DNA of 64,000 bases from [Enterobacter] lignolyticus SCF1 (GCF_000164865.1 NC_014618.1:434001-498000), one strand, 5' to 3'. Positions 21,003-30,608 are shown, counted from the first letter of the stretch. Numbers and translations are program-made. Notes: generated by a model not told the origin, from the letters alone.

Positions 21003-22109
21003 TCAGTGCGGTGTACGCCCGGTGTTAAAGCGCTTTTCCAGGTGCTGGCTGTAGCGCGACATGCTAAAGCAGAAGATCCAGTAGATCAGTGCGGCAAACA
21101 CATATCCCTCGGTGGACATCCCAAGCCATACCGGATCAACGGTAGCCTGCTGCACGCTGCTGAACAGATCGAAAAGCCCGATGATGATCACCAGGCTTGT
21201 GTCTTTAAACAGGGCGATGATGGTATTCACCAGCCCTGGGATAACCAGCTTCAGCGCCTGAGGTAAAATCACCAGCCCCTGCGTTTTCCAGTATCCCAGC
21301 GCCAGCGATTCCGCAGCTTCATATTGCCCTTTTGGTAAGGCCTGCAGGCCGCCGCGCACGACTTCCGCCACATAGGCTGACTGGAACAGAATCACGCCGA
21401 CCAGCGCGCGGATAAGCTTGTCGATGCTGGTGCCTTCCGACATAAACAGGGGGAGCATCACCGAGGACATAAACAGTACGGTGATGAGCGGCACGCCGCG
21501 CCAGAATTCAATAAAAATAACTGACAGAATGCGGACCACGGGCATGGTCGAGCGACGCCCCAGCGCCAGCAGAATGCCCCAGGGAAGCGCGCCGGCGATG
21601 CCCACCGAGGCAATAATCAGCGTCAGGGTCAGTCCGCCCCACTGCCGGGTCTCAACGCGATCGAGGCCGAAAAAGCCGCCATACAGCAGCCACCAGACGA
21701 TCAGCGGATACAGCACGGCCCAGCAGGCAATATAACGTCCGCGCTGCGGGAGCCTTTTCAGGAACATCGGGATAATCGTCAGCACGCCGATAACCAGCGC
21801 CAGGTGGATTCGCCAGCGCTGATCGTGCGGATAGAGCCCATACATGAACTGTCCGAAGCGCTCACGGATAAAGACCCAACAGGCGCCGGATTTCGTACAA
21901 TCCGCTCTGGTGCTGCCGACCCAGTTCGCCTGCAAAAATACCCAGTCGATCAGCGGCGGCAGAAGCTTCCACAGCAGCCACAGGCAGAATAGCGTCAGCA
22001 GAGTGTTGGACCAGCTGGAGAACAGGTTTTTACGCGCCCAGACAACCGCCGGGTTTTTCCCTGCGCCGACGGGGCGGGAAGACGGTGACAGAAGTGCTTT
22101 TGTCATCAT
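21003..22109 (-). CDS. yhdY: Amino-acid ABC transporter permease YhdY
   Basis: Inner-membrane permease of the HisMQ family, 368 residues. Several hydrophobic segments are visible; the C-terminal half contains the EAA loop that docks the ATPase (QYEAAESLALGYWKTQGLVILPQAL). The N-terminal half carries a periplasmic insert with a Cys pair (ADCTKSGACWVF). It forms a heterodimer with YhdX by analogy with AapQ/AapM. It ends 7 bp before yhdZ and lies 6 bp after yhdX. Confidence 0.94.
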   Translation of the reverse strand: MMTKALLSPSSRPVGAGKNPAVVWARKNLFSSWSNTLLTLFCLWLLWKLLPPLIDWVFLQANWVGSTRADCTKSGACWVFIRERFGQFMYGLYPHDQRWRIHLALVIGVLTIIPMFLKRLPQRGRYIACWAVLYPLIVWWLLYGGFFGLDRVETRQWGGLTLTLIIASVGIAGALPWGILLALGRRSTMPVVRILSVIFIEFWRGVPLITVLFMSSVMLPLFMSEGTSIDKLIRALVGVILFQSAYVAEVVRGGLQALPKGQYEAAESLALGYWKTQGLVILPQALKLVIPGLVNTIIALFKDTSLVIIIGLFDLFSSVQQATVDPVWLGMSTEGYVFAALIYWIFCFSMSRYSQHLEKRFNTGRTPH

Positions 22110-22115
22110 GGCTCC

Positions 22116-23297
22116 TTAACGCTCAATCAGCGCCATACGGCGGTTATAGATATTCATCAGCAGCGAAATGCTCAGGCTGATAATCAGGTATACCGACATA
22201 GTAATGGCAATCGTCTCAATAGCTTGTCCGGTCTGATTAAGCACGGTTCCGGCGAACAGGGACACCATATCGGGATAGCCGATGGCCGCCGCCAGCGAGG
22301 AGTTTTTGACGATATTCAGGTACTGACTGGTGAGCGGCGGGATAATCACGCGCAGCGCCTGCGGGATAATCACCTGGCGCAACGTCACCGGGTTCGGCAG
22401 GCCCAGCGAACGCGCCGCCTCATGCTGCCCGTACGGAACGGCCTGAATACCGGCGCGAATTATCTCGGCAATAAACGCTGAGGTATAGACCGACAGCGCC
22501 AGCGTCAGCGCCGCCAGCTCCGGGATCAGGGCCATACCGCCGAGGAAGTTAAAACCGCGAAGCTGCGGGATATCCCAGTGTATCGCTGCGCCAAACGTCC
22601 AGTGCGCCAGCAGCGGCAGGAAAATGAGCAGGCCGAGCGCCGTCGGCCAGGTGCGGCGTAGCTGCCCCGTTTTGATCTGGTGCGTTTGGTTATAGCGGTA
22701 CAGTCCGATGGAAATCACGATGGCGAGAAGCACAGCGCCGGTAAATGCCAGCAGGCCTTCGCCGAGCTGCGGCGCGGGGATATATAGCCCGCGGTTGCTC
22801 AGATACACAAGGTCGAAGGCGTCAACCGCCTGCCGCGGCCCGGGGAGGTTGCGCAGTACGGCGAAGTACCAGAAGAAAATCTGCAGCAGGGGCGGAATGT
22901 TGCGAAAAACCTCAATGTACAGCGTGGAGAGTTTGCGCAGCAGCCAGTTTTCCGACAGGCGGGCCAGCCCCAGAAAAAAACCGATGATTGAGGCAAAAAC
23001 AATGCACAACGCGGAGACCAGCAGGGTATTCAGTAATCCGACGACGAACACGCGGCCATAGGTATCGCCTTCCTGATAGTCAATCAGATGTTGCACGATA
23101 CCGAACCCGGCGCTGCGATCGAGAAAAGCAAATCCCGAGGTGATACCGCGGTTGTTCAGATTCGTAATGGTGTTATGTATCAGATAAATAACGATGCTGG
23201 CGATCGCCACGACGGCGACAATCTGAAACAACCAGGCGCGAACCGTAGGGTTTGAAAGGGAGAGCGATCCTTTCACGGTCAGGCGGCGATGGGACAT
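22116..23297 (-). CDS. yhdX: Amino-acid ABC transporter permease YhdX
   Basis: Second permease, 393 residues, with about eight hydrophobic segments and the EAA loop QHEAARSLGLPNPVTLRQVIIPQAL near residue 300. The large region between the first and later membrane segments is typical of AapQ-type permeases. It is 68 bp after yhdW; that gap holds no strong terminator, so the operon reads through. Confidence 0.94.
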   Translation of the reverse strand: MSHRRLTVKGSLSLSNPTVRAWLFQIVAVVAIASIVIYLIHNTITNLNNRGITSGFAFLDRSAGFGIVQHLIDYQEGDTYGRVFVVGLLNTLLVSALCIVFASIIGFFLGLARLSENWLLRKLSTLYIEVFRNIPPLLQIFFWYFAVLRNLPGPRQAVDAFDLVYLSNRGLYIPAPQLGEGLLAFTGAVLLAIVISIGLYRYNQTHQIKTGQLRRTWPTALGLLIFLPLLAHWTFGAAIHWDIPQLRGFNFLGGMALIPELAALTLALSVYTSAFIAEIIRAGIQAVPYGQHEAARSLGLPNPVTLRQVIIPQALRVIIPPLTSQYLNIVKNSSLAAAIGYPDMVSLFAGTVLNQTGQAIETIAITMSVYLIISLSISLLMNIYNRRMALIER

Positions 23298-23365
23298 AAG
23301 AAAACCTCAGCAACCAGGACTTCAGAGTGGGCACCGCTGACGCGATGCCCGTTACCGCAACTGCA

Positions 23366-24391
23366 TTAACGTACCGGCGGAGCGTACTGAATACCGCCGT
23401 TATTCCAGAGGTTGTTCTGTCCGCGCTTAATCTTCAGCGGACTGTCGGCACCTACGTTACGATCGAAAATCTCGGCGTAGTTGCCCACCTGCTTGATGAT
23501 GTTATAGGCCCACTTGTTATCCAGCTTCAGGTCTTTGCCGAAATCCCCTTCTTTACCCAGCAGGTGCGACATATCCGGGTTTGACGGATTTGCCGCTTTT
23601 TCGTCGACGTTCTTCGAGTTGATGCCCATCTCTTCGGCGTTCAGCATGGCGAACAGCGTCCAGCGAACGATGGCAAACCACTCGTCATCACCACGGCGAA
23701 CGACCGGCCCCAGCGGCTCTTTAGAGATAACTTCTGGCAAAACCACCCATTCGGTCGGCTTACTCAGCTTGATGCGCAGCGCATACAGCTGAGACTGATC
23801 CGAGGCCAGCGTATCGCAGCGCCCGGACTCCAGCGCTTTCGCCGATTCATCAGAACGGTCAAACGTCACCGGGGTGTATTTCATGTTGTTGGCTTTAAAA
23901 TAATCCGCCACGTTCAGCTCGGTATCGGTACCGGCCTGAATACAGACGGTCGCGCCATCCAGCTCTTTCGCGCTTTTAAGCCCGGCCTTGTCGTGCGTCA
24001 GGAAGCCAATGCCGTCGTAATAGGTTACGCCGGTAAAAGACAGGCCCATTCCGGCATCACGCGATGACGTCCAGGTGGTATTGCGCGACAGCAGATCCAC
24101 TTCGCCGGACTGCAGCGCCGTGAAGCGCTCTTTCGCCGTCAGCGGGGTATATTTCACCTTGCTGGCATCGCCAAATACGGCAGCGGCAACGCCGCGGCAC
24201 ACGTCAACATCAATACCGGTAAATTTGCCGTCAGCGTCGGCATAGGAGAAGCCAGGTAAACCATCGCTAATACCGCACTGCACAAAACCTTTTTTCTTTA
24301 TTGCGTCAAAGGTGGCACCGGCATGCGCCTGGGAGGCAATGGCGAACAGCACCCCCGCCGCGACAAAACTGGCGATTGTCGTCTTTTTCAT
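23366..24391 (-). CDS. yhdW: Periplasmic amino-acid-binding protein YhdW
   Basis: Solute-binding protein of the AapJ kind, 341 residues. It starts with a clear Sec signal peptide (MKKTTIASFVAAGVLFAIAS, cleavage after AHA near residue 24), followed by the family-3 binding-protein fold (CGISDGLPGFSYADADGKFTGIDVDVCR). First gene of yhdWXYZ. E. coli K-12 carries a yhdW that is often described as non-functional; here the frame is full length and intact. Expression probably needs sigma-54, from the promoter at 24481-24497. Confidence 0.94.
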   Translation of the reverse strand: MKKTTIASFVAAGVLFAIASQAHAGATFDAIKKKGFVQCGISDGLPGFSYADADGKFTGIDVDVCRGVAAAVFGDASKVKYTPLTAKERFTALQSGEVDLLSRNTTWTSSRDAGMGLSFTGVTYYDGIGFLTHDKAGLKSAKELDGATVCIQAGTDTELNVADYFKANNMKYTPVTFDRSDESAKALESGRCDTLASDQSQLYALRIKLSKPTEWVVLPEVISKEPLGPVVRRGDDEWFAIVRWTLFAMLNAEEMGINSKNVDEKAANPSNPDMSHLLGKEGDFGKDLKLDNKWAYNIIKQVGNYAEIFDRNVGADSPLKIKRGQNNLWNNGGIQYAPPVR

Positions 24392-24480
24392 AAAGCATCC
24401 TGTGTGGCGAAATTTATCGTTATAAATGAGACGCTCAGAAGAACGTCAGACCTTGTCTTTGGCTGTGGCCATTCCTGTTC

Positions 24481-24497
24481 AAGCAAAGGGAATGCCA
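24481..24497 (-). promoter_or_regulatory. Sigma-54 (-24/-12) promoter of yhdWXYZ
   Basis: On the minus strand TGGCATTCCCTTTGCTT matches the RpoN consensus TGGCACG-N4-TTGCW with the invariant GG and GC at the right distance. Start would be near 24471, about 80 nt before the yhdW ATG. Upstream, TGCACC-N5-GGGGCG (24571-24587 on plus) resembles an NtrC site, and a weaker dyad is at 24599-24617. In E. coli yhdWXYZ belongs to the nitrogen-starvation regulon. Confidence 0.75.
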
Positions 24498-24838
24498 GAA
24501 TTGCAATCGACCAAATGCTAAGTAGCCGAGAGGCAATAAAGTGAGTGTAGACAGGAAAGAAAAAAACAAGCGCCCCGCAGTGGTGCAAAATTACAACCTG
24601 CGCCACAAATTGGAGCGAAATAGTTTTGTGACGGGGGATAAATAAAAATTGATTTCTCAGGTGAATATTAATCTGAAAATGAATGGCTAATGTCGTATGA
24701 ATTAGCGTGCGGAGAAATAAGAAAGCAATAAGAGAAAAGGACTATTTTACGAGAATTAACATGGGTTAATTGTCTGGAAAGGCAGATAGGGCGCTGGCTT
24801 TCTGAATTAATACAAAACGTTGTGCTCAGAGATGGCGC

Positions 24839-24862
24839 AAAGCGCGGGAGAACCCGCGCTTT
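24839..24862 (-). terminator. Hairpin downstream of yhdV
   Basis: AAAGCGCGGG (24839-24848) pairs perfectly with CCCGCGCTTT (24853-24862) around a 4-nt loop, 5 bp after the yhdV stop. The T run is only three bases, so it is a moderate terminator. Confidence 0.7.
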
Positions 24863-24867
24863 ACCGG

Positions 24868-25089
24868 TTATTTGGTTAACGCCACAATGCCTAACGTCAG
24901 GCCTGCCAGCGCGGCGGCGCCGCCGGCAATTGCCCCTGCGGTTTCCCAGTTATCCTGAGTGGTGCCTTTCATACAGGTATTGGTATGAACCAGTCGGCCC
25001 TGGTCGTCATAAACGGGGACACAGGGAGAGTCATGGGCGCAACCCGCCAGTAACGTCGTTAGCAGCGTCACTAAAATTAATTTTTTCAT
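24868..25089 (-). CDS. yhdV: Small lipoprotein YhdV
   Basis: 73-residue predicted outer-membrane lipoprotein. The signal peptide ends in lipobox LLAGC (Cys16), followed by AHDSPC; a second part has a Gly/Ala-rich hydrophobic stretch (AIAGGAAALAGLTLGIVAL). Function unknown. It lies between acrF and yhdW on the same strand, as in E. coli, but terminator-like hairpins on both sides suggest its own transcript. Confidence 0.92.
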   Translation of the reverse strand: MKKLILVTLLTTLLAGCAHDSPCVPVYDDQGRLVHTNTCMKGTTQDNWETAGAIAGGAAALAGLTLGIVALTK

Positions 25090-25267
25090 AATGTTACCTC
25101 TGAATAATCCGTCTCTTACACCAGCGTATGGCGCATTACGGAATAGCTTATTTTACCACTGCTGATAAGGGGGATGGGCAGAGGAAATAATCTCAATTTA
25201 TGAGCTTCGTAAACATCGTGGAGAAACGGTCAGGCCGACGCGCTAATTATGTAGAAATGATGCAGGC

Positions 25268-25294
25268 GAAAAAAAAGGCGCCGGGAAGGCGCCT
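25268..25294 (-). terminator. acrEF terminator
   Basis: On the minus strand AGGCGCC-TTCCC-GGCGCCT is followed by eight T residues (25269-25276 region). It is 17 bp after the acrF stop. Confidence 0.9.
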
Positions 25295-25310
25295 GTTGGT
25301 GATGGGGAAT

Positions 25311-28300
25311 TTAGTCGGCGTGTTTGGTGAACCGCCGCCTGACGACGACGAAAAACACCGGAACAAAGAAGATGGCCAACAGCGTTGCGGTCAGCATCCC
25401 GCCCATCACGCCGGTGCCTACCGCATTCTGCGCGCCGCTTCCCGCACCGCGGCTGATCACCAGCGGCATTACGCCCAGAATAAACGCCAGTGAGGTCATC
25501 AGAATCGGGCGTAATCGCATACGCGATGCTTCAAGCGTGGCTTCGATGATGCCCTTACCCTCTTTTTCCATCAGGTCCTTGGCGAACTCGACGATCAGGA
25601 TGGCGTTCTTCGCGGACAGGCCGATCGTCGTGAGCAGGCCAACCTGGAAATAAACGTCGTTATTCAGACCGCGCAGCGATGCGGCCAGCAGCGCGCCAAT
25701 GACCCCCAGCGGCACGACCAGCATCACCGAGAAGGGAATCGACCAGCTTTCATACAGCGCGGCCAGGCACAGGAACACCACGATCAGCGAAATAGCGTAC
25801 AGGGCAGGCGCCTGGTTGCCCGAGAGCCGCTCCTGATAAGACATTCCGGTCCAGTCATAGCCGATACCCGTTGGCAGCTGGCCCGCCAGCTGCTCCATCA
25901 GGAGCATCGCATCCCCGGTACTTTTACCCGGCGCCGCTTCACCGAGCAGCTCCATCGACGGCAGACCGTTGTAGCGCTCCAGGCGCGGCGAGCCGTACAC
26001 CCAGTGCGAGGTGACGAACGAGGAGAACGGCACCATCTCGCCGTTGGCGCTGCGAACGTACATATTGTTGATATCGCCAGGCAGCATACGGAAGCGGGCG
26101 TCGGCCTGGACGTAGACCTTCTTCACTCGACCATGGTCAAGGAAGTCGTTGACGTAGTACCCGCCGAGCGCCGCCGAAATGGTCTCGTTGATATCGGAAA
26201 GCGAAATGCCCAGCGCCTGCGCTTTTTCCTGATCCACATCGAGCTTAAACTGCGGCGTATCTTCGAGGCCGTTCGGACGAACGCGGACCAGCTGGTCCGG
26301 ATGTTGTTTCACCATACCAAGCAGCTGGTTACGCGCCTGGGTGAGCGCATCGTGGCCCAGGTTGCCCTGGTCGATAAGCTCGAAGTCAAAACCGGTGGCG
26401 GTGCCCAGCTCGATAATGGCCGGCAGGTTGAACGGGAACACCATTGCGTCTTTTATCTGGCTAAAGGCCATGGTGGCGCGCTTGATGATCGACTCTACGT
26501 TGTTGGCCGTACCGCTCCGCTCTTCCCAGGGCTTCAGGCTGACAAACGCCATCCCGGAGTTTTGTCCCTGACCGCTGAAGCTAAAGCCGTTAACCGTAAA
26601 GACGCTTTCAACGTTGGCTTTCTCATTATTCAGGTAGTAGTGAGAGACCTCATCCAGCACCTTTTGCGTACGCTCCTGCGTGGCGCCGGAAGGCAGCTGG
26701 ATCATGGTCATGAATACCCCCTGGTCCTCTTCCGGCAGGAAGGAGGTGGGCAGGCGCATGAACAGTACCGCCATTCCGGCGACGATGAGTACATAGATGA
26801 GAAGATAGCGCCCGGTGCCGTGCAGAATGCGGCTTACGCTATTGGTGTAGTGGTTTACGCTGTTATCGAACTTCGCGTTAAACCAGCCGAAGAAACCCTT
26901 CTTCTCGTGGTGATCCGCCGCCGCGGGTTTCAGCAGGGTGGCGCACAGCGCCGGGGTCAGGATCAGCGCCACCAGTACCGACAGCGCCATCGCCGAGACG
27001 ATGGTGATAGAAAATTGGCGGTAAATCGCGCCCGTGGAGCCGCCGAAGAAGGCCATTGGCACAAACACGGCCGACAGCACCATGGCGATGCCGACCAGCG
27101 CGCCCTGGATTTGCGACATCGATTTTTCGGTCGCTTCTTTTGGCGGCAGCTTGTCTTCGACCATTACGCGCTCGACGTTTTCTACCACCACGATGGCGTC
27201 ATCGACGAGCAGGCCTATCGCGAGCACCATCCCGAACATCGTTAACGTATTGATGGAGTAGCCAAATGCCGATAATACTGCGAAGGTCCCTAGCAGCACG
27301 ACGGGTACGGCGATGGTTGGGATAAGCGTGGCCCGCATGTTCTGCAAAAACAGATACATGACGAGGAAGACGAGGATTATCGCTTCAAACAGCGTCTTCA
27401 CCACTTCGTGAATGGAAATCTTCACGAACGGCGTTGTGTCATACGGATAAACCACCTTCATTCCCTGGGGGAAGAAGGGCTGCAGTTCGGCGAGCTTCGC
27501 CTTAATCGCCGCCGCCGTGTCGAGGGCGTTGGCGCCGGTGGCGAGCTTGATACCCAGGCCAGAGGCTGGTTTATCGTTGATGCGGGCGACGACGTTATAG
27601 TTCTCGCCGCCAAGCTCAATGCGCGCCACGTCCTTCAGATGAACGACGGAGCCGTCGGCATTTACCCGCAGCGTGACGTTACCGAACTCTACCGGGTCCT
27701 TCAGGCGGGTCTGGGCGATTATCGAGGCGTTGAGCTGCTGCCCTTTGACCGCCGGCGTTCCGCCGAGCTGGCCTGCGGCAATCTGATCGTTCTGGATTTT
27801 CAACTGGTTGATAACGTCGACCGGCGTCAGGTTGTATTTGTTCAGCAAATTGCCGTCGAGCCAGATACGCATTGCATACTGCGCGCCAAACAGCTGAACG
27901 TCGCCCACGCCGTTGAGACGACTGATGGCGTCTTTGACGTTTGAGGCGACGTAGTCGGAGATATCATCCTGAGAGGTGGTCGGGTTATCGGAAATAAACC
28001 CGGCGACCAGCAGGAAACTGCTGCTCGACTTTTCAACGCTGATCCCCTGCTGCTGAACCTCCTGCGGCAGCAGCGGCGTCGCCAGCTGTAGCTTATTCTG
28101 CACCTGTACCTGGGCGATATCCGGGTCGGTCCCTGATTTAAAGGTCAGCGTGATGGTGACGCCGCCCGCGGAGTCGCTGGTGGAGGACATATACATCAGG
28201 TTATCGATACCGTTCATATTCTGTTCGATAACCTGGGTCACGGTATCCTGTACCGTCTGGGCGTCTGCGCCGGGGTAGGTGGCGGAAATAGCTACGGCAG

Positions 28301-28421
28301 GCGGCGCGATTGTCGGATATTGGGCGATAGGCAGCTGCAAAATCGCAAGGCCGCCCGCAATCATCATGATAATTGCCAGCACCCAGGCAAATACCGGTCG
28401 GTAGATAAAAAACTTAGACAT
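25311..28421 (-). CDS. acrF: RND multidrug efflux pump AcrF
   Basis: Inner-membrane proton-driven RND transporter of the AcrB/HAE1 type that exports drugs, dyes and bile salts with AcrE and TolC. The 1036-residue protein starts MSKFFIYRPVFAWVLAIIMM, has twelve membrane segments in two repeats, and the proton-relay aspartate pair in TM4 (AIGLLVDDAIVVVENVER). Length fits AcrF (1034). It is 15 bp after acrE. In E. coli acrEF is nearly silent because of H-NS, and the A/T-rich upstream region here would allow the same. Confidence 0.96.
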   Translation of the reverse strand: MSKFFIYRPVFAWVLAIIMMIAGGLAILQLPIAQYPTIAPPAVAISATYPGADAQTVQDTVTQVIEQNMNGIDNLMYMSSTSDSAGGVTITLTFKSGTDPDIAQVQVQNKLQLATPLLPQEVQQQGISVEKSSSSFLLVAGFISDNPTTSQDDISDYVASNVKDAISRLNGVGDVQLFGAQYAMRIWLDGNLLNKYNLTPVDVINQLKIQNDQIAAGQLGGTPAVKGQQLNASIIAQTRLKDPVEFGNVTLRVNADGSVVHLKDVARIELGGENYNVVARINDKPASGLGIKLATGANALDTAAAIKAKLAELQPFFPQGMKVVYPYDTTPFVKISIHEVVKTLFEAIILVFLVMYLFLQNMRATLIPTIAVPVVLLGTFAVLSAFGYSINTLTMFGMVLAIGLLVDDAIVVVENVERVMVEDKLPPKEATEKSMSQIQGALVGIAMVLSAVFVPMAFFGGSTGAIYRQFSITIVSAMALSVLVALILTPALCATLLKPAAADHHEKKGFFGWFNAKFDNSVNHYTNSVSRILHGTGRYLLIYVLIVAGMAVLFMRLPTSFLPEEDQGVFMTMIQLPSGATQERTQKVLDEVSHYYLNNEKANVESVFTVNGFSFSGQGQNSGMAFVSLKPWEERSGTANNVESIIKRATMAFSQIKDAMVFPFNLPAIIELGTATGFDFELIDQGNLGHDALTQARNQLLGMVKQHPDQLVRVRPNGLEDTPQFKLDVDQEKAQALGISLSDINETISAALGGYYVNDFLDHGRVKKVYVQADARFRMLPGDINNMYVRSANGEMVPFSSFVTSHWVYGSPRLERYNGLPSMELLGEAAPGKSTGDAMLLMEQLAGQLPTGIGYDWTGMSYQERLSGNQAPALYAISLIVVFLCLAALYESWSIPFSVMLVVPLGVIGALLAASLRGLNNDVYFQVGLLTTIGLSAKNAILIVEFAKDLMEKEGKGIIEATLEASRMRLRPILMTSLAFILGVMPLVISRGAGSGAQNAVGTGVMGGMLTATLLAIFFVPVFFVVVRRRFTKHAD

Positions 28422-28436
28422 AGCGTGATCCGTACC

Positions 28437-29576
28437 TTATTGCGCGACAGACGCCGCGGCGTCCTCTTCAGCCTTCACGGTTACGCCCGGGCGCACTTTT
28501 TGCAGGCCGCTGACGATTACTTTGTCGCCGGGCTTAAGGCCGCTGGCGATAAGCCACTTGTCGCCGATGGCCTGCGTGGCCACGACGGTACGCGCTTCGA
28601 CCTGGTTTTTGTCATTGACCAGCATCACGGTCGCATCGCCGCGCGGCGTACGGGTTACGCCCTGCTGAGGGACCAGAATGGCCTGCGGGTCGACGCCCTC
28701 ATCAATGCGCGCGCGGACAAACATGCCGGGCAGCAGCGTGTGCTGCGGGTTCGGGAAAATAGCGCGCAGGGTAATGGAGCCGGTGCTTTCATCCACCGTG
28801 ACGTCGGAGAACTGCAGCGACCCTTTCAGCGCATAAGGCTGGCCGTTTTCCATCAGCAGCTGCACGCTTTTGGTATCGCTGCCCCGCTGCAGGCTTTCCT
28901 GCTTCAGACGCATGAAGTCGCTGCTGGACTGCGTGACGTCGACATAAATGGGATCCAGCTGCTGGACGGTCGCAAGGGCGGAAGACTGACCGTTGGTGAC
29001 CAGCGCGCCTTCCGTTACGTTGGATTTACCGATACGGCCGCTGATGGGGGAAGAGACTTTGGTATACGCCAGATTGATGCGGGCGCTTTCAACGGCGGCT
29101 TTCGCTGCCAGCACGGCGGCATCCGCCTGACGCGCGTTGGCGACGGCCTGATCGTAATCCTGGTGGCTGACGTACTGGGTACCCAGCAGCGGAGCATAGC
29201 GCTTCACGGTCAGGTGAGCGATAGTCGCCGCCGCTTCGGCTTTGGCTTCGTCGCTTTTGGCGCTGTCCCAGGCCGCCTGATAGGTCGCCGGGTCGATTTG
29301 ATAAAGCGACTCGCCCGCCTGGATATCGCTACCTTCGACAAAGTTGCGATGCAGAATGATGCCGTCTACCTGCGGACGAACTTCTGCAACGCGAAACGCG
29401 CTGGTTCTGCCCGGCAGCTCGGTGGTGACGGAAATGGGCGCCTGGCTTACCACATGAATGCTAACCTGCGGCGCCTGAGCGTGAACTTGTTGATTTCCCG
29501 AGCCATCGCACCCGGTAAGCAGTACAGCCGAAACTATCAGGCTGGTTAATAAAGTAATCCTGGCGTGAGTCGTCAT
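28437..29576 (-). CDS. acrE: RND periplasmic adaptor AcrE
   Basis: Membrane-fusion protein that links AcrF to TolC. The 379-residue precursor has a lipoprotein signal peptide with lipobox LLTGC (Cys23), then the beta-barrel, lipoyl and alpha-hairpin regions typical of the AcrA family (VRPQVDGIILHRNFVEGSD; the coiled-coil hairpin around residues 100-170). Ribosome-binding site AAGGA is close to ATG 29576. A 9-bp hairpin (29593-29620) lies in the leader. Confidence 0.95.
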   Translation of the reverse strand: MTTHARITLLTSLIVSAVLLTGCDGSGNQQVHAQAPQVSIHVVSQAPISVTTELPGRTSAFRVAEVRPQVDGIILHRNFVEGSDIQAGESLYQIDPATYQAAWDSAKSDEAKAEAAATIAHLTVKRYAPLLGTQYVSHQDYDQAVANARQADAAVLAAKAAVESARINLAYTKVSSPISGRIGKSNVTEGALVTNGQSSALATVQQLDPIYVDVTQSSSDFMRLKQESLQRGSDTKSVQLLMENGQPYALKGSLQFSDVTVDESTGSITLRAIFPNPQHTLLPGMFVRARIDEGVDPQAILVPQQGVTRTPRGDATVMLVNDKNQVEARTVVATQAIGDKWLIASGLKPGDKVIVSGLQKVRPGVTVKAEEDAAASVAQ

Positions 29577-29927
29577 TGCAAGTCCTTAATAACCGACGTA
29601 GCGAAAAACGACTGCGTCGGTGAAAGAGAAAATAAAAACAGCTTGCTATGCTACAAATAAAAAACACAGGATGTAAGTGATGATATTTTTAATATGGCGG
29701 CAAAAGCACGCATAAACAAAAAAACGACGGCGGTCTCTTTATAAATCGTTGAGCGCTAATATTTATTTGTTCCGTGAATATGTTTGCTTGTTTTATTTGT
29801 TGTCTTTATATATTGAGAGGATATCGACAATGTGTTTTTTCTGGTTAATAATCCGCTTCGGATAAATCAGCGATCGAAATATTATTGCTTTCCCTATCGT
29901 TCTGTTCTGCAACTCAGAGGTTATGCT
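29577..29927. promoter_or_regulatory. Divergent acrE/acrS intergenic region
   Basis: 351 bp, strongly A/T rich in its middle (29640-29900), without a credible gene. CCGACGTAG (29593-29601) and CTGCGTCGG (29612-29620) form a stem with one G-T pair in the acrE leader. Imperfect A/T-rich dyads around 29755-29785 could be TetR-type operators, but I cannot pick one with confidence. No clear sigma-70 promoter stands out. Confidence 0.6.
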
Positions 29928-30608
29928 ATGGCCAGGAAAACAAAGGCCGATGCACTGCTAACGCGGCGACTGCTCATTGAGTCCGCTATCGAGCAATTTG
30001 CGCTGCGCGGCGTGTCCGACACGACGCTGACAGATATTGCCGATGCCGCTGGCGTCACGCGTGGCGCAGTGTACTGGCATTTCAATAATAAAAACGAGCT
30101 ATTTAATGAAATATGGCGAGAACAAATTCCCTTTCGTGACATCATTGAACACAGCTTGATACAATGCGAAAAGGATAATCCTCTTGAATATATGCGTGAG
30201 CTATTTGTTGTTTCGCTGATATATATTGCGGTGACGCCGCGCATGCGGGCGTTGATGCAAATTTTGTATCATAAGTGTGAATTCAACAAAGATATGATGT
30301 CTGAAAGTGAAATACGGCAACGAATTGGCTTTCGCTATGACAACGTACGTCATTTACTGCAGGCCTGTATCCGTAACGGCAGTATATCTGCTGACACCAA
30401 TGTCGAGTTAATGCTAATGATATTGCACAGCTTCTTCAGCGGTGTGGTAAAAAACTGGCTGATGGATCCGGAAAGATTCAACCTTCAGCAGCAGGCGCCT
30501 TTGCTGGTGGATAATATACTGGCGACCTTTGCGTCTTCCCATTTGCCGCTCTCCTCCGTCGGGAAAATCTCCTCTCCCGTCGTTATGCGGGCCGCCAGAG
30601 CGGGGTGA
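29928..30608 (+). CDS. acrS: TetR-family regulator AcrS (EnvR)
   Basis: Local repressor of RND pump genes. The 226-residue frame starts at ATG 29928 behind CAGAGG and reads MARKTKADALLTRRLLIESA; the upstream in-frame ATG at 29832 is not supported. The TetR helix-turn-helix is at about 30-50 (LTDIADAAGVTRGAVYWHF), followed by the AcrR-type ligand domain (LYHKCEFNKDMM). Divergent from acrEF. The C-terminal end is about six residues longer than in E. coli. Confidence 0.92.
   Translation: MARKTKADALLTRRLLIESAIEQFALRGVSDTTLTDIADAAGVTRGAVYWHFNNKNELFNEIWREQIPFRDIIEHSLIQCEKDNPLEYMRELFVVSLIYIAVTPRMRALMQILYHKCEFNKDMMSESEIRQRIGFRYDNVRHLLQACIRNGSISADTNVELMLMILHSFFSGVVKNWLMDPERFNLQQQAPLLVDNILATFASSHLPLSSVGKISSPVVMRAARAG

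Larger units (their letters stand above)
24392..24867 (-). promoter_or_regulatory. Control region of yhdWXYZ and 3' region of yhdV
   Basis: 476 bp without a gene. It contains the sigma-54 element, NtrC-like half sites (24571-24617), an A/T-rich block (24640-24780) with no recognisable element, and the hairpin that follows yhdV. The one open frame crossing it has no family similarity and no ribosome-binding site. Confidence 0.7.

Noticed and set aside
24388..24606. Open frame of 72 codons in the yhdW upstream region
   Set aside because: It covers the sigma-54 promoter, has no ribosome-binding site and resembles no family.
26004..27245. Long open frame (413 codons) antisense to acrF
   Set aside because: It is a shadow of the GC-rich acrF coding frame; the product is rich in His and Arg, shows no domain, and acrF is certain.
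28320..29549. Open frame of 409 codons antisense to acrE
   Set aside because: Same explanation: a mirror of acrE codon usage, without a start signal or homology.
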